From positions 28,516 through 92,515 of the forward strand of contig CALWIZ010000006.1 in assembly GCA_944380885.1 (NCBI GenBank): 64,000 nucleotides of DNA, read 5' to 3'. Shown piece by piece: positions 1 to 7,955 of the stretch (positions are counted from its first letter, which is position 1; every line of letters starts with the position of its first letter). Both the position numbers and the translations under genes were made by a program. Under the pieces are notes generated by a model, which was not told where the DNA came from, searched no databases, and saw nothing but the letters and a program-made list of their open reading frames with translations. This stretch comes from an uncultured Clostridia bacterium (GTDB lineage Bacteria > Bacillota > Clostridia > Oscillospirales > Acutalibacteraceae).

Positions 1-857
1 TCATAAAGCTTGATTGCCACCGCGGTAATGAGCATTACAGGACTTGTTAAAATTATGCAAAAAAGCGAAAAAACAATATCTATCGCCCGTTTTACCGCGT
101 AATAAAAAAAATTGTTTCCGGCGCGGGCACAGCGGTATATCGGTATATTGAGCAGCTGAATTGTCCGGCTGCCGCGTATAATAGTGTCTGATATTTTAGG
201 CTTTACATAAGCTACACGCCGGTTGGCAATGCAGAACTTTACCACTTCGTTGCGGTATTCCGATGCCACGCCGCACAGAAATACGGCGTCAACCTCCATT
301 ATCTTTTTGTAAAGCTCGTCAAGCGGAATTTTATTTGCGTTTATCGTTTTTATTACATTGAAACGCCTGTCCATACTGCGTAAGCCTTTAAGTGAAAGAT
401 ACGAATCGATATTTCCGTAAACAACAATCGTTCTTTTCGGCTTGTGAATGATGAAGTAAACACGGTTCGCGAACGCTGCCCAAAGCATTGCGAAAACCGA
501 AAAAATGACAAACATTATGAAAAACTCTTTTATCCTTACAAGTCTGAAGGACAGAAGGGAAAAGAGCATATAGCATATTATCTGCCATATGAATATCGTC
601 ACAACCTGCGAAAATGCGATATCGGTGACAGCCCGGGTGCCTATCTCGAACGCACCGTACACATTAGCGATAAAAACATAGGCAAGCAGCACAATAGCAA
701 ACATAAAGTAATGCCCGAGACGGTAAAAAGGAACCGGAACCTCGTCGTTGAAAAATGTTTTCCAGCACCAGCTGACCGAAAACGCGAAAATACAGGAAAT
801 AAAAACCTTCAGAAAGCCGAGAATTAACTTTTCAAAAATATATTTTTTTCTGTTCAT
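1..857 (-). CDS. Polyprenyl glycosylphosphotransferase (sugar transferase), C-terminus beyond window
   Basis: Open frame of 285 codons starting at ATG 857-855 with a GAGGT ribosome site just upstream, running off the left edge. It has the layout of initiating exopolysaccharide sugar transferases (WbaP/CpsE type): several N-terminal membrane segments (about residues 10-30, 45-65, 80-135), a soluble NAD-binding-like stretch (KRTIVVYGN), then VKRAIDIVFSLF followed by a hydrophobic helix, which is the start of the bacterial sugar transferase domain. The family attaches the first sugar phosphate to undecaprenyl phosphate at the membrane. The catalytic part lies outside the window. The cpsC/cpsD pair at 14.6-16.2 kb may serve the same pathway. 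Confidence 0.85.
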   Translation of the reverse strand, partial: MNRKKYIFEKLILGFLKVFISCIFAFSVSWCWKTFFNDEVPVPFYRLGHYFMFAIVLLAYVFIANVYGAFEIGTRAVTDIAFSQVVTIFIWQIICYMLFSLLSFRLVRIKEFFIMFVIFSVFAMLWAAFANRVYFIIHKPKRTIVVYGNIDSYLSLKGLRSMDRRFNVIKTINANKIPLDELYKKIMEVDAVFLCGVASEYRNEVVKFCIANRRVAYVKPKISDTIIRGSRTIQLLNIPIYRCARAGNNFFYYAVKRAIDIVFSLFCIILTSPVMLITAVAIKLY

Positions 858-959
858 TATCTGACCTCACAGCTTTTAACTGACGGGATTAATAATTAAG
901 ATAATGATATTTTACAGCAATTTCGGATATTTTACAACACTTTTCTTATTATTGTTTTC

Positions 960-1502
960 TTAAATGTCGTAAAGAACAGTATTATATTTGGTTTTTGTGC
1001 CGTAAGGACTCTCCGGTGACGCAGATTTTCTTTCAGAAGTTTTTTCCCCGCTTAAGAGCCGGCGCGCGTTTATTGCGGCGCGCTTTTCAAGACGGTATTG
1101 AGCTTGTCTTGTTGTTCCGTGCTTTTTCGCCAGTTCCTCAAAGCTCAGCCCGTTTACCCTGTGCAGGATAAGCGTTTTTCTTTGTTTGTCGGGCAGCTTG
1201 GACAGCGCGTTTTTCATATCAATAATATTTTCCGTATAATATATCTGCCCGCATATATCTCCATTATACGGAACCTCGGTGTTTCGCCTTGCCAGTTCCG
1301 CCTTCGAAAGACGTATAAATTCATTACGGACAGCTACCGCGACATATCTTCTGCTTATCGCCCTGTTTGCCGAAATAAGCTCAAGCAAAAAAAGCATAAG
1401 ATCGGATTTCATATCCTCGACTGCGGATTTTCCAGCATAAAAATCTATTAAATCTGTAAAATCGTTAATAATAATGTCTTTATCTGCGTAATTCACTGCC
1501 AT
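960..1502 (-). CDS. Small sigma-70-like factor (region 4 type), about 180 aa
   Basis: The C-terminal half carries a sigma region-4 helix-turn-helix: LPDKQRKTLILHRVNGLSFEELAKKHGTT. The N-terminal half contains LFLLELI and RRYVAVAVRNEFIRLSK, which recur in a paralogue at 8.95 kb. ATG at 1502 lies only 2 nt after AGGAG; GTG at 1496 has better spacing and may be the true start. It is transcribed divergently from the S24 repressor gene, and the shared intergenic region carries four copies of one operator, so co-regulation is likely. The C-terminal 35 residues are basic and probably disordered. Its target promoters cannot be inferred. Similar small factors occur on Clostridial mobile elements and chromosomes. 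Confidence 0.68.
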   Translation of the reverse strand: MAVNYADKDIIINDFTDLIDFYAGKSAVEDMKSDLMLFLLELISANRAISRRYVAVAVRNEFIRLSKAELARRNTEVPYNGDICGQIYYTENIIDMKNALSKLPDKQRKTLILHRVNGLSFEELAKKHGTTRQAQYRLEKRAAINARRLLSGEKTSERKSASPESPYGTKTKYNTVLYDI

Positions 1503-1556
1503 TTCTCCTTTATTGCTTAAACTGTTTCCGTCCTACGGGGCAGCGGACAAAAAAAC

Positions 1557-1691
1557 TTACGTTTAAAGCGTAAACTGTTACTGATATACCGTTAAATACG
1601 CTTTAAATGTAATTTAAGTATAGCACGCAGAAATCACACTGTCAACACTTAAAGCGTAAAAATGTTTGACAAAATTACGCTTTTAATGTAT
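1557..1691. promoter_or_regulatory. Four-copy 17-bp operator array between divergent regulators
   Basis: Four near-identical imperfect palindromes lie at 1557-1573 (TTACGTTTAAAGCGTAA), 1596-1612, 1643-1659 and 1675-1691, in alternating orientation and matching each other at about 13-15 of 17 positions. The last sits in the spacer and -10 of the repressor promoter. The layout fits autorepression by the adjacent XRE/S24 protein with control of the divergent sigma-like gene. The binding protein is inferred from position only. Confidence 0.65.
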
Positions 1692-1694
1692 AAT
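1666..1694 (+). promoter_or_regulatory. Sigma-A promoter of the S24 repressor gene
   Basis: TTGACA at 1666-1671, a 17-nt spacer and TATAAT at 1689-1694. Operator copy 4 covers the spacer and the start of the -10, so a bound repressor would block RNA polymerase. Confidence 0.8.
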
Positions 1695-1717
1695 GGATAC
1701 GGAAGGGTGTGTAAAAA

Positions 1718-2368
1718 ATGGATGACTCAGCCAATAAAAAAATTCTTGCCCTGAATCTTCAGAGGCTTATGCAGCTAAAAGGCATTGACCGCCGCAAGCT
1801 GTGCGATGACCTTAAGTTCAAATATTCAACCGTTTCGGAATGGCTTTCGGGCAATAAGTATCCCCGTATTGACAAAATTGAGACGCTTGCCGATTATTTC
1901 GGCGTTTCAAAGTCAGCGCTGATAGAAGAAAAAAATACGCCTGTTTCAAATATAAGCGGTCTGCTTCAGAGTAATGTTCGCATGGTACCTGTTTTTGAAA
2001 GCGTTTCGGCAGGCTTCGGAGCATATGCATCGAATGAGGTGATAGATTATACTCCCATATATATACCGTCCGCTTATGAGGCGGAAAATACCATATGCGT
2101 AAAGGTTAAGGGGGACAGTATGTACCCCAAAATTGAGGACGGGGATATAATACAGGTATATAAGCAGGACAGTGTTGACAGCGGCAGCATAGCCGTAGTA
2201 CTGCTTGACGGTGATGAGGGACTTGTGAAAAAGGTTGTTTACGGTAAGGACTGGATAGAGCTTCATTCAATAAACCCGATGTACCCGGTAATGCGATTTA
2301 CAGGTGAGGAAATACTGCGCATAAGAGTAGTCGGGCTGGTCAGGAAGATAATTAAAAGCTGCGACTGA
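1718..2368 (+). CDS. XRE-family repressor with S24 (LexA-like) peptidase domain
   Basis: 216 aa. Residues about 8-70 form an XRE helix-turn-helix (LMQLKGIDRRKLCDDL, then STVSEWLSGNKYPR). Residues about 90-210 form an S24 domain with nucleophile Ser134 in GDSMYPKI and general-base lysine at 171/172 in GLVKKVV. Proteins of this build (CI/ImmR/HdiR style) repress a promoter and cleave themselves when RecA filaments form. The ATG has GGAAGGGTG upstream. The operator array in its own promoter supports autoregulation. The HTH is XRE-type rather than the LexA winged helix, so it is not classical LexA. It could be a phage-derived repressor kept by the host, but no prophage genes lie nearby. Confidence 0.9.
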   Translation: MDDSANKKILALNLQRLMQLKGIDRRKLCDDLKFKYSTVSEWLSGNKYPRIDKIETLADYFGVSKSALIEEKNTPVSNISGLLQSNVRMVPVFESVSAGFGAYASNEVIDYTPIYIPSAYEAENTICVKVKGDSMYPKIEDGDIIQVYKQDSVDSGSIAVVLLDGDEGLVKKVVYGKDWIELHSINPMYPVMRFTGEEILRIRVVGLVRKIIKSCD

Positions 2369-2394
2369 ATTGTGCGGATGTACTTAAAAAACAA

Positions 2395-2474
2395 AAGCGC
2401 CGGTGCTCCGGCGCTTCAGTCTGTCGATAAACCTTAAATACTATTTTTCTGCGGCGTTCAGCCGCATTTTTTTA
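2395..2474 (+). terminator. Tandem terminator element, copy 1
   Basis: A perfect 9-bp stem with TGCT loop (2395-2416) is followed by CAGTCTGTCGATAAACC (2417-2433), a linker, and a second hairpin TGCGGC-GTTCA-GCCGCA ending in seven T. The same arrangement recurs at 12201-12285. Confidence 0.72.
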
Positions 2475-2529
2475 CACTACATGAGCAGCATTTCTGTCTC
2501 ATTTTTCTAACGGATAAGCGGGAAATTTT

Positions 2530-3045
2530 TTATTTGACTGTAACTTTACCGTCAGAAGTTTCAACAGCTATCGATTCCTCATCATAATTGCATACGCTGT
2601 TTTCGTCGCACACTATTTTGACGGCGAAGTCGCCCGAGGCACCGTCCTTTACTTTAAAGCTGATATATGCCATAACACCGTCATCGGTTATGTCCTCATT
2701 TTCAACGCTTAACAGCTTTAATGCGCCGTCGCCGCCTGAAACCTCACAGTCGGAAAGCAATTCGCCTTTTTCATAGCTTATGTACTCAAGAGAATCGGCG
2801 TCATAGCTGATGTCAAATAAAAAACCCATAGCGCCGGGGTTGCCGGTAAATTCTATCGGGATTTTTACAGTGTCACCTACTGCTGCGGTAACCGTGCCTG
2901 CTGAAATTGTCGGCTTTCCGGTGTTTTCTTTTCCGCCGCTGTCAGACGGACTGAAAACCGAAATAAGGTATACTGTCAATAAAACGAGCAGGGCTATTAC
3001 AGCGACCGCGGCGCCGGAGATAATTGCTATTTTTTTTTTGCTCAT
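2530..3045 (-). CDS. Membrane-anchored single cohesin-domain protein
   Basis: 171 aa with a strong AGAGGTG ribosome site. The N-terminal KKK plus a hydrophobic helix (about residues 5-31) acts as a signal anchor; a short Ser/Gly linker follows, then one cohesin-like beta-sandwich (about residues 44-171). Cohesin hallmarks are visible: GDTVKIPIEF, then GFLFDISYDADSLEYIS, GELL, and near the end DDGVMAYISFKVKDGASG. Cohesins bind dockerin-bearing enzymes in cellulosomes of ruminococci and relatives. Here there is only one module fixed to the membrane and no dockerin protein in the window, so the partner is unknown. A non-cellulosomal cohesin-fold adhesion role is equally possible. Confidence 0.75.
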   Translation of the reverse strand: MSKKKIAIISGAAVAVIALLVLLTVYLISVFSPSDSGGKENTGKPTISAGTVTAAVGDTVKIPIEFTGNPGAMGFLFDISYDADSLEYISYEKGELLSDCEVSGGDGALKLLSVENEDITDDGVMAYISFKVKDGASGDFAVKIVCDENSVCNYDEESIAVETSDGKVTVK

Positions 3046-3170
3046 AAAAGCACCTCTTGATACGGTTAAATTTTATATAATATATAATAGTATAAGGGAG
3101 GCGGTTTTGTCAAGAATAAACTGATTTACCAAAAACAGCTGAAAAAATGCCTTTGATATGCATAAATTAC

Positions 3171-3199
3171 TTGAAAAAACGGAAGGAATGTATTATATT
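3171..3199 (+). promoter_or_regulatory. Promoter of the aminotransferase gene
   Basis: TTGAAA at 3171-3176, 17-nt spacer, TATATT at 3194-3199, followed by an AAGGAGG ribosome site and ATG 3225. Confidence 0.65.
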
Positions 3200-3224
3200 T
3201 AATAGGTTATAAGGAGGCATTCGT

Positions 3225-4505
3225 ATGTCAGATTATTTGAAAATGAGCAGAGAAGAATTGGCGGAGGAATTCAAAGCGGTGCGCCACGAATACGAGCATT
3301 TGAGAGCGCTGCACTTATCGCTTGATATGTCAAGGGGAAAACCCGGATTTGATAATATGGACCTGAGCGGCGAAATGTTTGATCTTGTAGGTAACGATAC
3401 CGGCTTCAAGAACATAAGCGGTATTGACTGCCGGAATTACGGCGGTCTGGACGGTCTTATTGAGCTTAAGACCCTTTTCGGTAAAATACTGGGGCTTCAG
3501 CCCGATCAGATAATAGTGGGAGGAAACTCCTCGCTTAATATGATGTTTGATACTATCGCGCAGGCAATGACACACGGTATGGGCGGCGAGCCGTGGTGCA
3601 GGCAGGACGGGCTTAAATTTATATGCCCCGTTCCCGGATATGACCGTCATTTTGCCGTTACCGAATATTTCGGATTTGAGCTTATACCTGTCAGAATGAC
3701 TCCCGAAGGCCCTTATATGGACGCGGTGGAGGAGCTTGTGAAGGACAGCAAGGTAAAAGGCATATGGTGCGTGCCGAAATATTCCAATCCCGAGGGAATA
3801 ACCTACAGCGACGAGGTTGTCCGCAGAATGGCGAGACTGAAGCCTGCCGCCGGAGATTTCAGGATTTTCTGGGATAACGCCTATGTGGTGCACGATCTTT
3901 ACGATGAGGGCGACAAGCTGCTTAATATATATGATGAGTGCTTGAAGGCAGGTAATCCCGATCTGCCTTTGATATTTGCCTCTACATCAAAAATCACTTT
4001 CCCGGGAGCGGGAGTGGCGGTGGAGGCGGGAAGTCCCAACAATGTCGCAATGCTTAAGGGCAGAATGAAATATCAGACGATAGGTCCGGATAAGCTCAAT
4101 CAGTTAAGGCACGCGAGAATGTTCAGAACCGTAGATGATGTAAAGCGTCATATGAAGCGTCACGCAGCGATTCTGCGCCCGAAATTTGAGTCGGTAATAT
4201 CAGAGCTTGAAAAGCAGCTGTCAGATACCGGAATAGCAAAATGGACCAATCCTCGCGGAGGATATTTCATAAGCCTTGATGTGCTTGAAGGCTGCGCGAA
4301 GCGGGTAGAACAGCTCTGCGCCAACGCCGGAATGATACTTACCCCTGCCGGAGCGACATATCCCTACGGCAATGACCCGCTTGATTCGAATCTGCGAATA
4401 GCTCCGTCATATCCTTCAGTTGAAGAAATCAAAAAGGCTTCGGTTGTGCTCTGCATAGCGGTGCGCTATGCTGCGCTTGAAAAACTTATAGCCGAAAAAG
4501 CCTGA
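3225..4505 (+). CDS. PLP-dependent aminotransferase, aspartate aminotransferase-like (fold type I)
   Basis: 426 aa, the usual length for this clade (MocR-like/Asp_aminotransf, PF12897 type). Visible motifs: LDMSRGKPGFDNM near the N-terminus, VGGNSSLNMM (cofactor phosphate region), PKYSNPEGI, FWDNAYVVHDL with the pyridine-binding Asp, and FASTSKITFPGAG with PLP lysine at about 256. Cytosolic; moves amino groups between an amino acid and a 2-oxo acid. The substrate is probably Asp/Glu or Ala, but the sequence does not settle it. It stands alone between a cohesin-protein gene on the other strand and secDF, which has its own promoter. Confidence 0.9.
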   Translation: MSDYLKMSREELAEEFKAVRHEYEHLRALHLSLDMSRGKPGFDNMDLSGEMFDLVGNDTGFKNISGIDCRNYGGLDGLIELKTLFGKILGLQPDQIIVGGNSSLNMMFDTIAQAMTHGMGGEPWCRQDGLKFICPVPGYDRHFAVTEYFGFELIPVRMTPEGPYMDAVEELVKDSKVKGIWCVPKYSNPEGITYSDEVVRRMARLKPAAGDFRIFWDNAYVVHDLYDEGDKLLNIYDECLKAGNPDLPLIFASTSKITFPGAGVAVEAGSPNNVAMLKGRMKYQTIGPDKLNQLRHARMFRTVDDVKRHMKRHAAILRPKFESVISELEKQLSDTGIAKWTNPRGGYFISLDVLEGCAKRVEQLCANAGMILTPAGATYPYGNDPLDSNLRIAPSYPSVEEIKKASVVLCIAVRYAALEKLIAEKA

Positions 4506-4528
4506 TTTGTATGTTTTGGCTTAAATGA

Positions 4529-4557
4529 TTGACTTTACAATCGTTTTTATGTATAAT
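4529..4557 (+). promoter_or_regulatory. Promoter of secDF
   Basis: TTGACT at 4529-4534, 17-nt spacer, TATAAT at 4552-4557. Confidence 0.72.
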
Positions 4558-4591
4558 TGATAAATAATCACATTTAGTGGAGGATTTGCCA

Positions 4592-5968
4592 ATGAAGTCC
4601 AAAAGAACGGGCAAGCCGGTATTTTTTGTAGTACTGGTGCTGATACTGGCGCTTACTTACACCGCCTTTTTCGGCATTGATAACTACTACGGCGACTTAA
4701 GGAAGGTTTACACAAAAGGCGCGGAGGATATCCGCTGGGGTATAGATATCCGCGGAGGCGTTGAGGCGGTCTTTTCTCCTGATAAAGAGGGAGTGGACAT
4801 AACCGATGAGGATATGGATGCCGCCAAGGCGATAATCGAGACCCGCCTTGTGAATAATAACATAACCGACTATGAGGTTTACACCGATACAGATAACCAT
4901 CAGATAATCGTAAGATTCCCGTGGGCGGCTGACGAGAGCGATTTTGACGCCGCGGCAGCTGTTCAGGAGCTGGGCGAAACCGCATTGCTCACATTCTGCC
5001 GCAATGAGGATAAGGACGATGTCATTTTAAGCGGCGCGGCGGACATTGAAAGCGCGCAGGCGGGAGTAAATGAAAACGGCGAATACGTTGTTTATCTTAA
5101 CTTTACCGATGCGGGTTCGTCAAAGTTTGCTACCGCAACAGCCGAGCTTGTAAACCAGAAGATTTCAATCTGGATGGACGATCAGGAAATATCCGCTCCG
5201 ACCGTAAATCAGGCGATAACAGGAGGAACGGCGTATATTGACGGTATGGAAAGCGCCGATGCGGCTAAAGAACTGGCAGATAAGATAAACGCCGGCTCAC
5301 TGCCGTTTGCCCTTACTGTTGATGACAGCAAGCTGCAGATAATTTCGCCGACTCTCGGTTCTGACGCTTTAAGGGTAATGGTAATAGCCGGAGCGGTAGC
5401 TTTCGGAATAGTATGTCTGCTTATGATACTGCGCTACCGTCTTAACGGCATAGTGGCTTCTATCGCTCTTCTCGGTCAGCTTGCCGGTTCGGTCGCCTGC
5501 ATTTCGGGCTATTTCCCGGGAGCGGACAGCTTTACGCTCACAATTCCGGGTATAGCGGGTATTATTCTTTCAATAGGCGTAGGCGTTGACTGTAACGTAA
5601 TAGCGTCCGAGAGAATAAGGGACGAATTCAAAAAAGGCAAGACCATTGACGGCGCTATTGACAGCGGCTATAAAAACTCGCTGAGCGCTATAATTGACGG
5701 TAACGTCACCATTATAATCGTGTCTCTGGTGCTTATGGGAGCGTTCGGAACTCCGGACAGCTTTATAGCAAAGATATTCTCACCCATAATGTCGCTTCTC
5801 GGCTCATCTATTACAGGTTCGATTTATTCCTTCGGATATACACTGCTTGTAGGCGTTATATTCAATTTCATCATGGGTATTCTTGCTTCCAAACTTATGC
5901 TCAAGAGTGTTTCTCAGCTTAAATTTTTAAGAAAACCCTGGCTGTACGGAGGTAAGAGCAATGCGTAA
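4592..5968 (+). CDS. secD: Protein translocase subunit SecD
   Basis: 458 aa from ATG 4592, chosen because AGTGGAGG sits 8 nt before it; an in-frame GTG at 4577 lies before that ribosome site. Residues about 8-28 are the first membrane helix, then DIRGGVEAVF opens the periplasmic-type P1 domain, and the C-terminal half holds five further helices with the SecD motif GIAGIILSIGVGVDCNVI and a charged loop ERIRDEFKKGKTI. With SecF it uses the proton motive force to pull exported proteins out of SecYEG. It is shorter than Proteobacterial SecD, as is usual in Firmicutes. It overlaps secF by 8 nt. Confidence 0.95.
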   Translation: MKSKRTGKPVFFVVLVLILALTYTAFFGIDNYYGDLRKVYTKGAEDIRWGIDIRGGVEAVFSPDKEGVDITDEDMDAAKAIIETRLVNNNITDYEVYTDTDNHQIIVRFPWAADESDFDAAAAVQELGETALLTFCRNEDKDDVILSGAADIESAQAGVNENGEYVVYLNFTDAGSSKFATATAELVNQKISIWMDDQEISAPTVNQAITGGTAYIDGMESADAAKELADKINAGSLPFALTVDDSKLQIISPTLGSDALRVMVIAGAVAFGIVCLLMILRYRLNGIVASIALLGQLAGSVACISGYFPGADSFTLTIPGIAGIILSIGVGVDCNVIASERIRDEFKKGKTIDGAIDSGYKNSLSAIIDGNVTIIIVSLVLMGAFGTPDSFIAKIFSPIMSLLGSSITGSIYSFGYTLLVGVIFNFIMGILASKLMLKSVSQLKFLRKPWLYGGKSNA

Positions 5969-6911
5969 TTTCAATATTGATTTCAACAGGGTGTTCAAGA
6001 CCGTTCTTATAATTTACGCGGCTTTTTTCATCGTCGGAATCGTTTTTCTGTTTGTTCCGTCTTTCGGTGTAAAGCTTGACATAAATTTCAGCGGCGGTAC
6101 AAAGCTCGCTTATTCCTACACCGGAGATATCGACGATGCTGAAATAGAGACGACGGTCAAAGAGGTAATAGACAATTCGTTTACTGTTTCTAAAAGCACT
6201 TCGCTTGCCGGAGATACAAAAACCTTTGAAATAACCCTTGTGGGCAGAGAGTCAATTTCAGCGGAAACTCAGGAAGAACTGACTGAAAAGCTTGCTGAAA
6301 AATTCGGGGATAACGAAATAGCCCTTTACAATTCAAACTCGGTAAGTCCGAATATCGCGGGAACATTCTTCGCGAAGAGCCTTGTTGCCGTCCTGATAAC
6401 CGCCGTGCTGGTGGTTATATATGTCGGAATAAGATTCCGCCGCATCGGAGGAGTTTCCGCCGCGGTTACGGCACTTCTCACTCTTATATTTGATGTACTG
6501 GTAACATTCTTTGTATGCGTTATATTCCGTTTACAGATAGACTCAAACTATATTGCTGTCGTGCTTACGATACTCGGTTACTCGCTTAACGATACGATAG
6601 TTATTTATGACCGTGTGCGTGAGAACGAGCGTCTCAATCCTGATGCGGAGATAGGCGTGCTTGTAAATGACAGTATAAATATTGTCAAGGTAAGAAATAT
6701 CGTTACCTCCGTGACCACGTTTATCGCGGTTATCACAATAGTAGTGGTGTCCGAGCTGTTCGGACTTTCATCGCTCCGCACCTTTGCCATTCCTATGGCG
6801 TTCGGTATTGTATCGGGCGGTGCCTCATCGCTCTTTATTGCAGGACCTATGTGGGTTATCTGGAAGAGACATAAAGCCAAAAAAGCCCTTGCCGAAGACA
6901 AAAAGAAATAA
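5961..6911 (+). CDS. secF: Protein translocase subunit SecF
   Basis: 316 aa, ATG with GGAGGTAAG upstream inside the end of secD. First membrane helix at residues 14-34, then LDINFSGGTKLAYSY (SecF counterpart of the SecD signature), an extracytoplasmic domain, and five C-terminal helices with VVLTILGYSLNDTIVIYDRVREN, the conserved SecF transmembrane-4 motif. It forms the SecDF complex with the preceding gene. The operon ends at a strong terminator 8 nt downstream. Confidence 0.95.
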   Translation: MRNFNIDFNRVFKTVLIIYAAFFIVGIVFLFVPSFGVKLDINFSGGTKLAYSYTGDIDDAEIETTVKEVIDNSFTVSKSTSLAGDTKTFEITLVGRESISAETQEELTEKLAEKFGDNEIALYNSNSVSPNIAGTFFAKSLVAVLITAVLVVIYVGIRFRRIGGVSAAVTALLTLIFDVLVTFFVCVIFRLQIDSNYIAVVLTILGYSLNDTIVIYDRVRENERLNPDAEIGVLVNDSINIVKVRNIVTSVTTFIAVITIVVVSELFGLSSLRTFAIPMAFGIVSGGASSLFIAGPMWVIWKRHKAKKALAEDKKK

Positions 6912-6918
6912 AATAAAG

Positions 6919-6947
6919 CGCCGGTCGTTTCCTGACCGGCGTTTTTT
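6919..6947 (+). terminator. Intrinsic terminator of secDF
   Basis: CGCCGGTC / GACCGGCG stem with 7-nt loop, followed by six T. Confidence 0.9.
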
Positions 6948-6996
6948 CATGTTTAAATATCATGGAAGAGTGTGATGTTTAATTTATATATTACCG

Positions 6997-7176
6997 TTAA
7001 TGGAACATAGTCTGAACGCCGTCAACAAATTCTCCGACAGCCTTTACGAGCTTGGTTGAGCCTTTCGCGATGTTTTTATGGTCCTGAAGCATCACCTTAC
7101 CGACCGCGAGGGCTGCCGCTCCGGCTATCATTCCGGCGCCGAGACCTTTCATAAATGTCATTGAACCGTTTTGCAT
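6997..7176 (-). CDS. 59-aa small protein with glycine-rich hydrophobic segment
   Basis: Short open frame with an ideal ribosome site (AAGGAGG, 8 nt before ATG 7176). The protein begins MQNGSMTFMKGLGAGMIAG and continues with a small-residue-rich helix (about residues 10-28) of glycine-zipper style, then a charged amphipathic tail ending in FVDGVQTMFH. This resembles the first part of YtxH-like small membrane or stress proteins found throughout Clostridia, but no function can be assigned. It is monocistronic and convergent with secDF. Confidence 0.72.
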   Translation of the reverse strand: MQNGSMTFMKGLGAGMIAGAAALAVGKVMLQDHKNIAKGSTKLVKAVGEFVDGVQTMFH

Positions 7177-7259
7177 ATCTGTAACCTCCTTCGTTTTTAG
7201 TATTTCCGGAGGAATTACTTTTATTTTGTCAATTTTTGATTCGGCAAGGTTTTATTTCC

Positions 7260-7288
7260 TTGAATTTTTAAATTAAGAGTGATAATAT
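7260..7288 (+). promoter_or_regulatory. Promoter of queH, apparently leaderless
   Basis: TTGAAT at 7260-7265, 17-nt spacer, extended -10 (TGATAATAT, core 7283-7288). The predicted transcript start falls on or next to ATG 7295 and no ribosome site is visible, so the mRNA may be leaderless. Confidence 0.65.
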
Positions 7289-7294
7289 AATAAT

Positions 7295-7954
7295 ATGATT
7301 TACGAGAAAAACAAAAAAGAAAACAGGAAAAATTTTCAGATTGAAACAGACAAAATAATAAAAGAGCTGAAAGGCAGAAAGCCGCGGCTGCTGCTTCACG
7401 CATGCTGCGCTCCCTGCTCATCGGCAAGTCTTGAGTATCTGGCTGAGTATTTTTGTACCGATGTGTTTTTTTATAATCCCAATATTTCGGACAGCGGAGA
7501 ATTTTCAAAAAGGCTCAGTGAGCTTGAGCGGTTTGTAACCGAAGCACCGTTTGCTGCGGACATAAAAGTAACAGCTCCGGAATACCGCCATTCGGAATTT
7601 CTTGAGGCGGCGGCAGGTCTTGAAACCGTGCCGGAGGGCGGCGCGAGGTGTGAAAAATGCTTTATGCTGCGGCTTGAGAAGACAGCAGAGCAGGCGAAAA
7701 AGCTCGGATATGAGTATTTTGCCACAACGCTTACCATAAGTCCGCTTAAAAATCCTGATATTATAAACGCCTGCGGAGAAAAGGCGGCGGAAAATGCGGA
7801 ACTGCTTTATCTGCCGACAGATTTAAAAAAACGCGGAAGATACCAGCGTTCAATAGAACTTTCTAAAGAATACTGTCTTTACAGGCAGAATTACTGCGGC
7901 TGTGAGTTCTCAAAGGCGGCAGCCCAAAAAATCAGCTCAAAGGAGAAAGAGTAG
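7295..7954 (+). CDS. queH: Epoxyqueuosine reductase QueH
   Basis: 219 aa. Final step of queuosine biosynthesis: reduction of epoxyqueuosine in tRNA. It belongs to the QueH (DUF208) family, the cobalamin-independent alternative to QueG. Signature cysteines: HACCAPCSSASLEYL near residue 36 (nucleotide-binding-like plus CC/C), GGARCEKCFMLRL, and near the C-terminus RQNYCGCEFS, which together hold an Fe-S cluster and a metal site. The conserved TTLTISPLKN is present. The first 25 residues are lysine-rich and may be trimmed, but no better start with a ribosome site exists. It is cotranscribed with ppa, 1 nt apart. Confidence 0.93.
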   Translation: MIYEKNKKENRKNFQIETDKIIKELKGRKPRLLLHACCAPCSSASLEYLAEYFCTDVFFYNPNISDSGEFSKRLSELERFVTEAPFAADIKVTAPEYRHSEFLEAAAGLETVPEGGARCEKCFMLRLEKTAEQAKKLGYEYFATTLTISPLKNPDIINACGEKAAENAELLYLPTDLKKRGRYQRSIELSKEYCLYRQNYCGCEFSKAAAQKISSKEKE

Positions 7955-7955
7955 T

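Noticed and set aside
444..827. 127-codon open frame on the plus strand at the left edge
   Set aside because: It is antisense to the sugar transferase coding sequence and reads as low-complexity shadow sequence.
1718..2368. Calling the S24 protein LexA and the regulator of the SOS box at 16892
   Set aside because: Its DNA-binding domain is XRE-type and its apparent operator is TTACG...CGTAA, unlike CGAAC...GTTCG.
2417..2433. CRISPR-like repeat suggested by the recurring CAGTCTGTCGATAAACC
   Set aside because: Copies are kilobases apart with no spacer array; they belong to terminator elements.
4577..4591. GTG start for SecD 15 nt upstream
   Set aside because: It lies in front of the AGTGGAGG ribosome site; ATG 4592 is correctly spaced.
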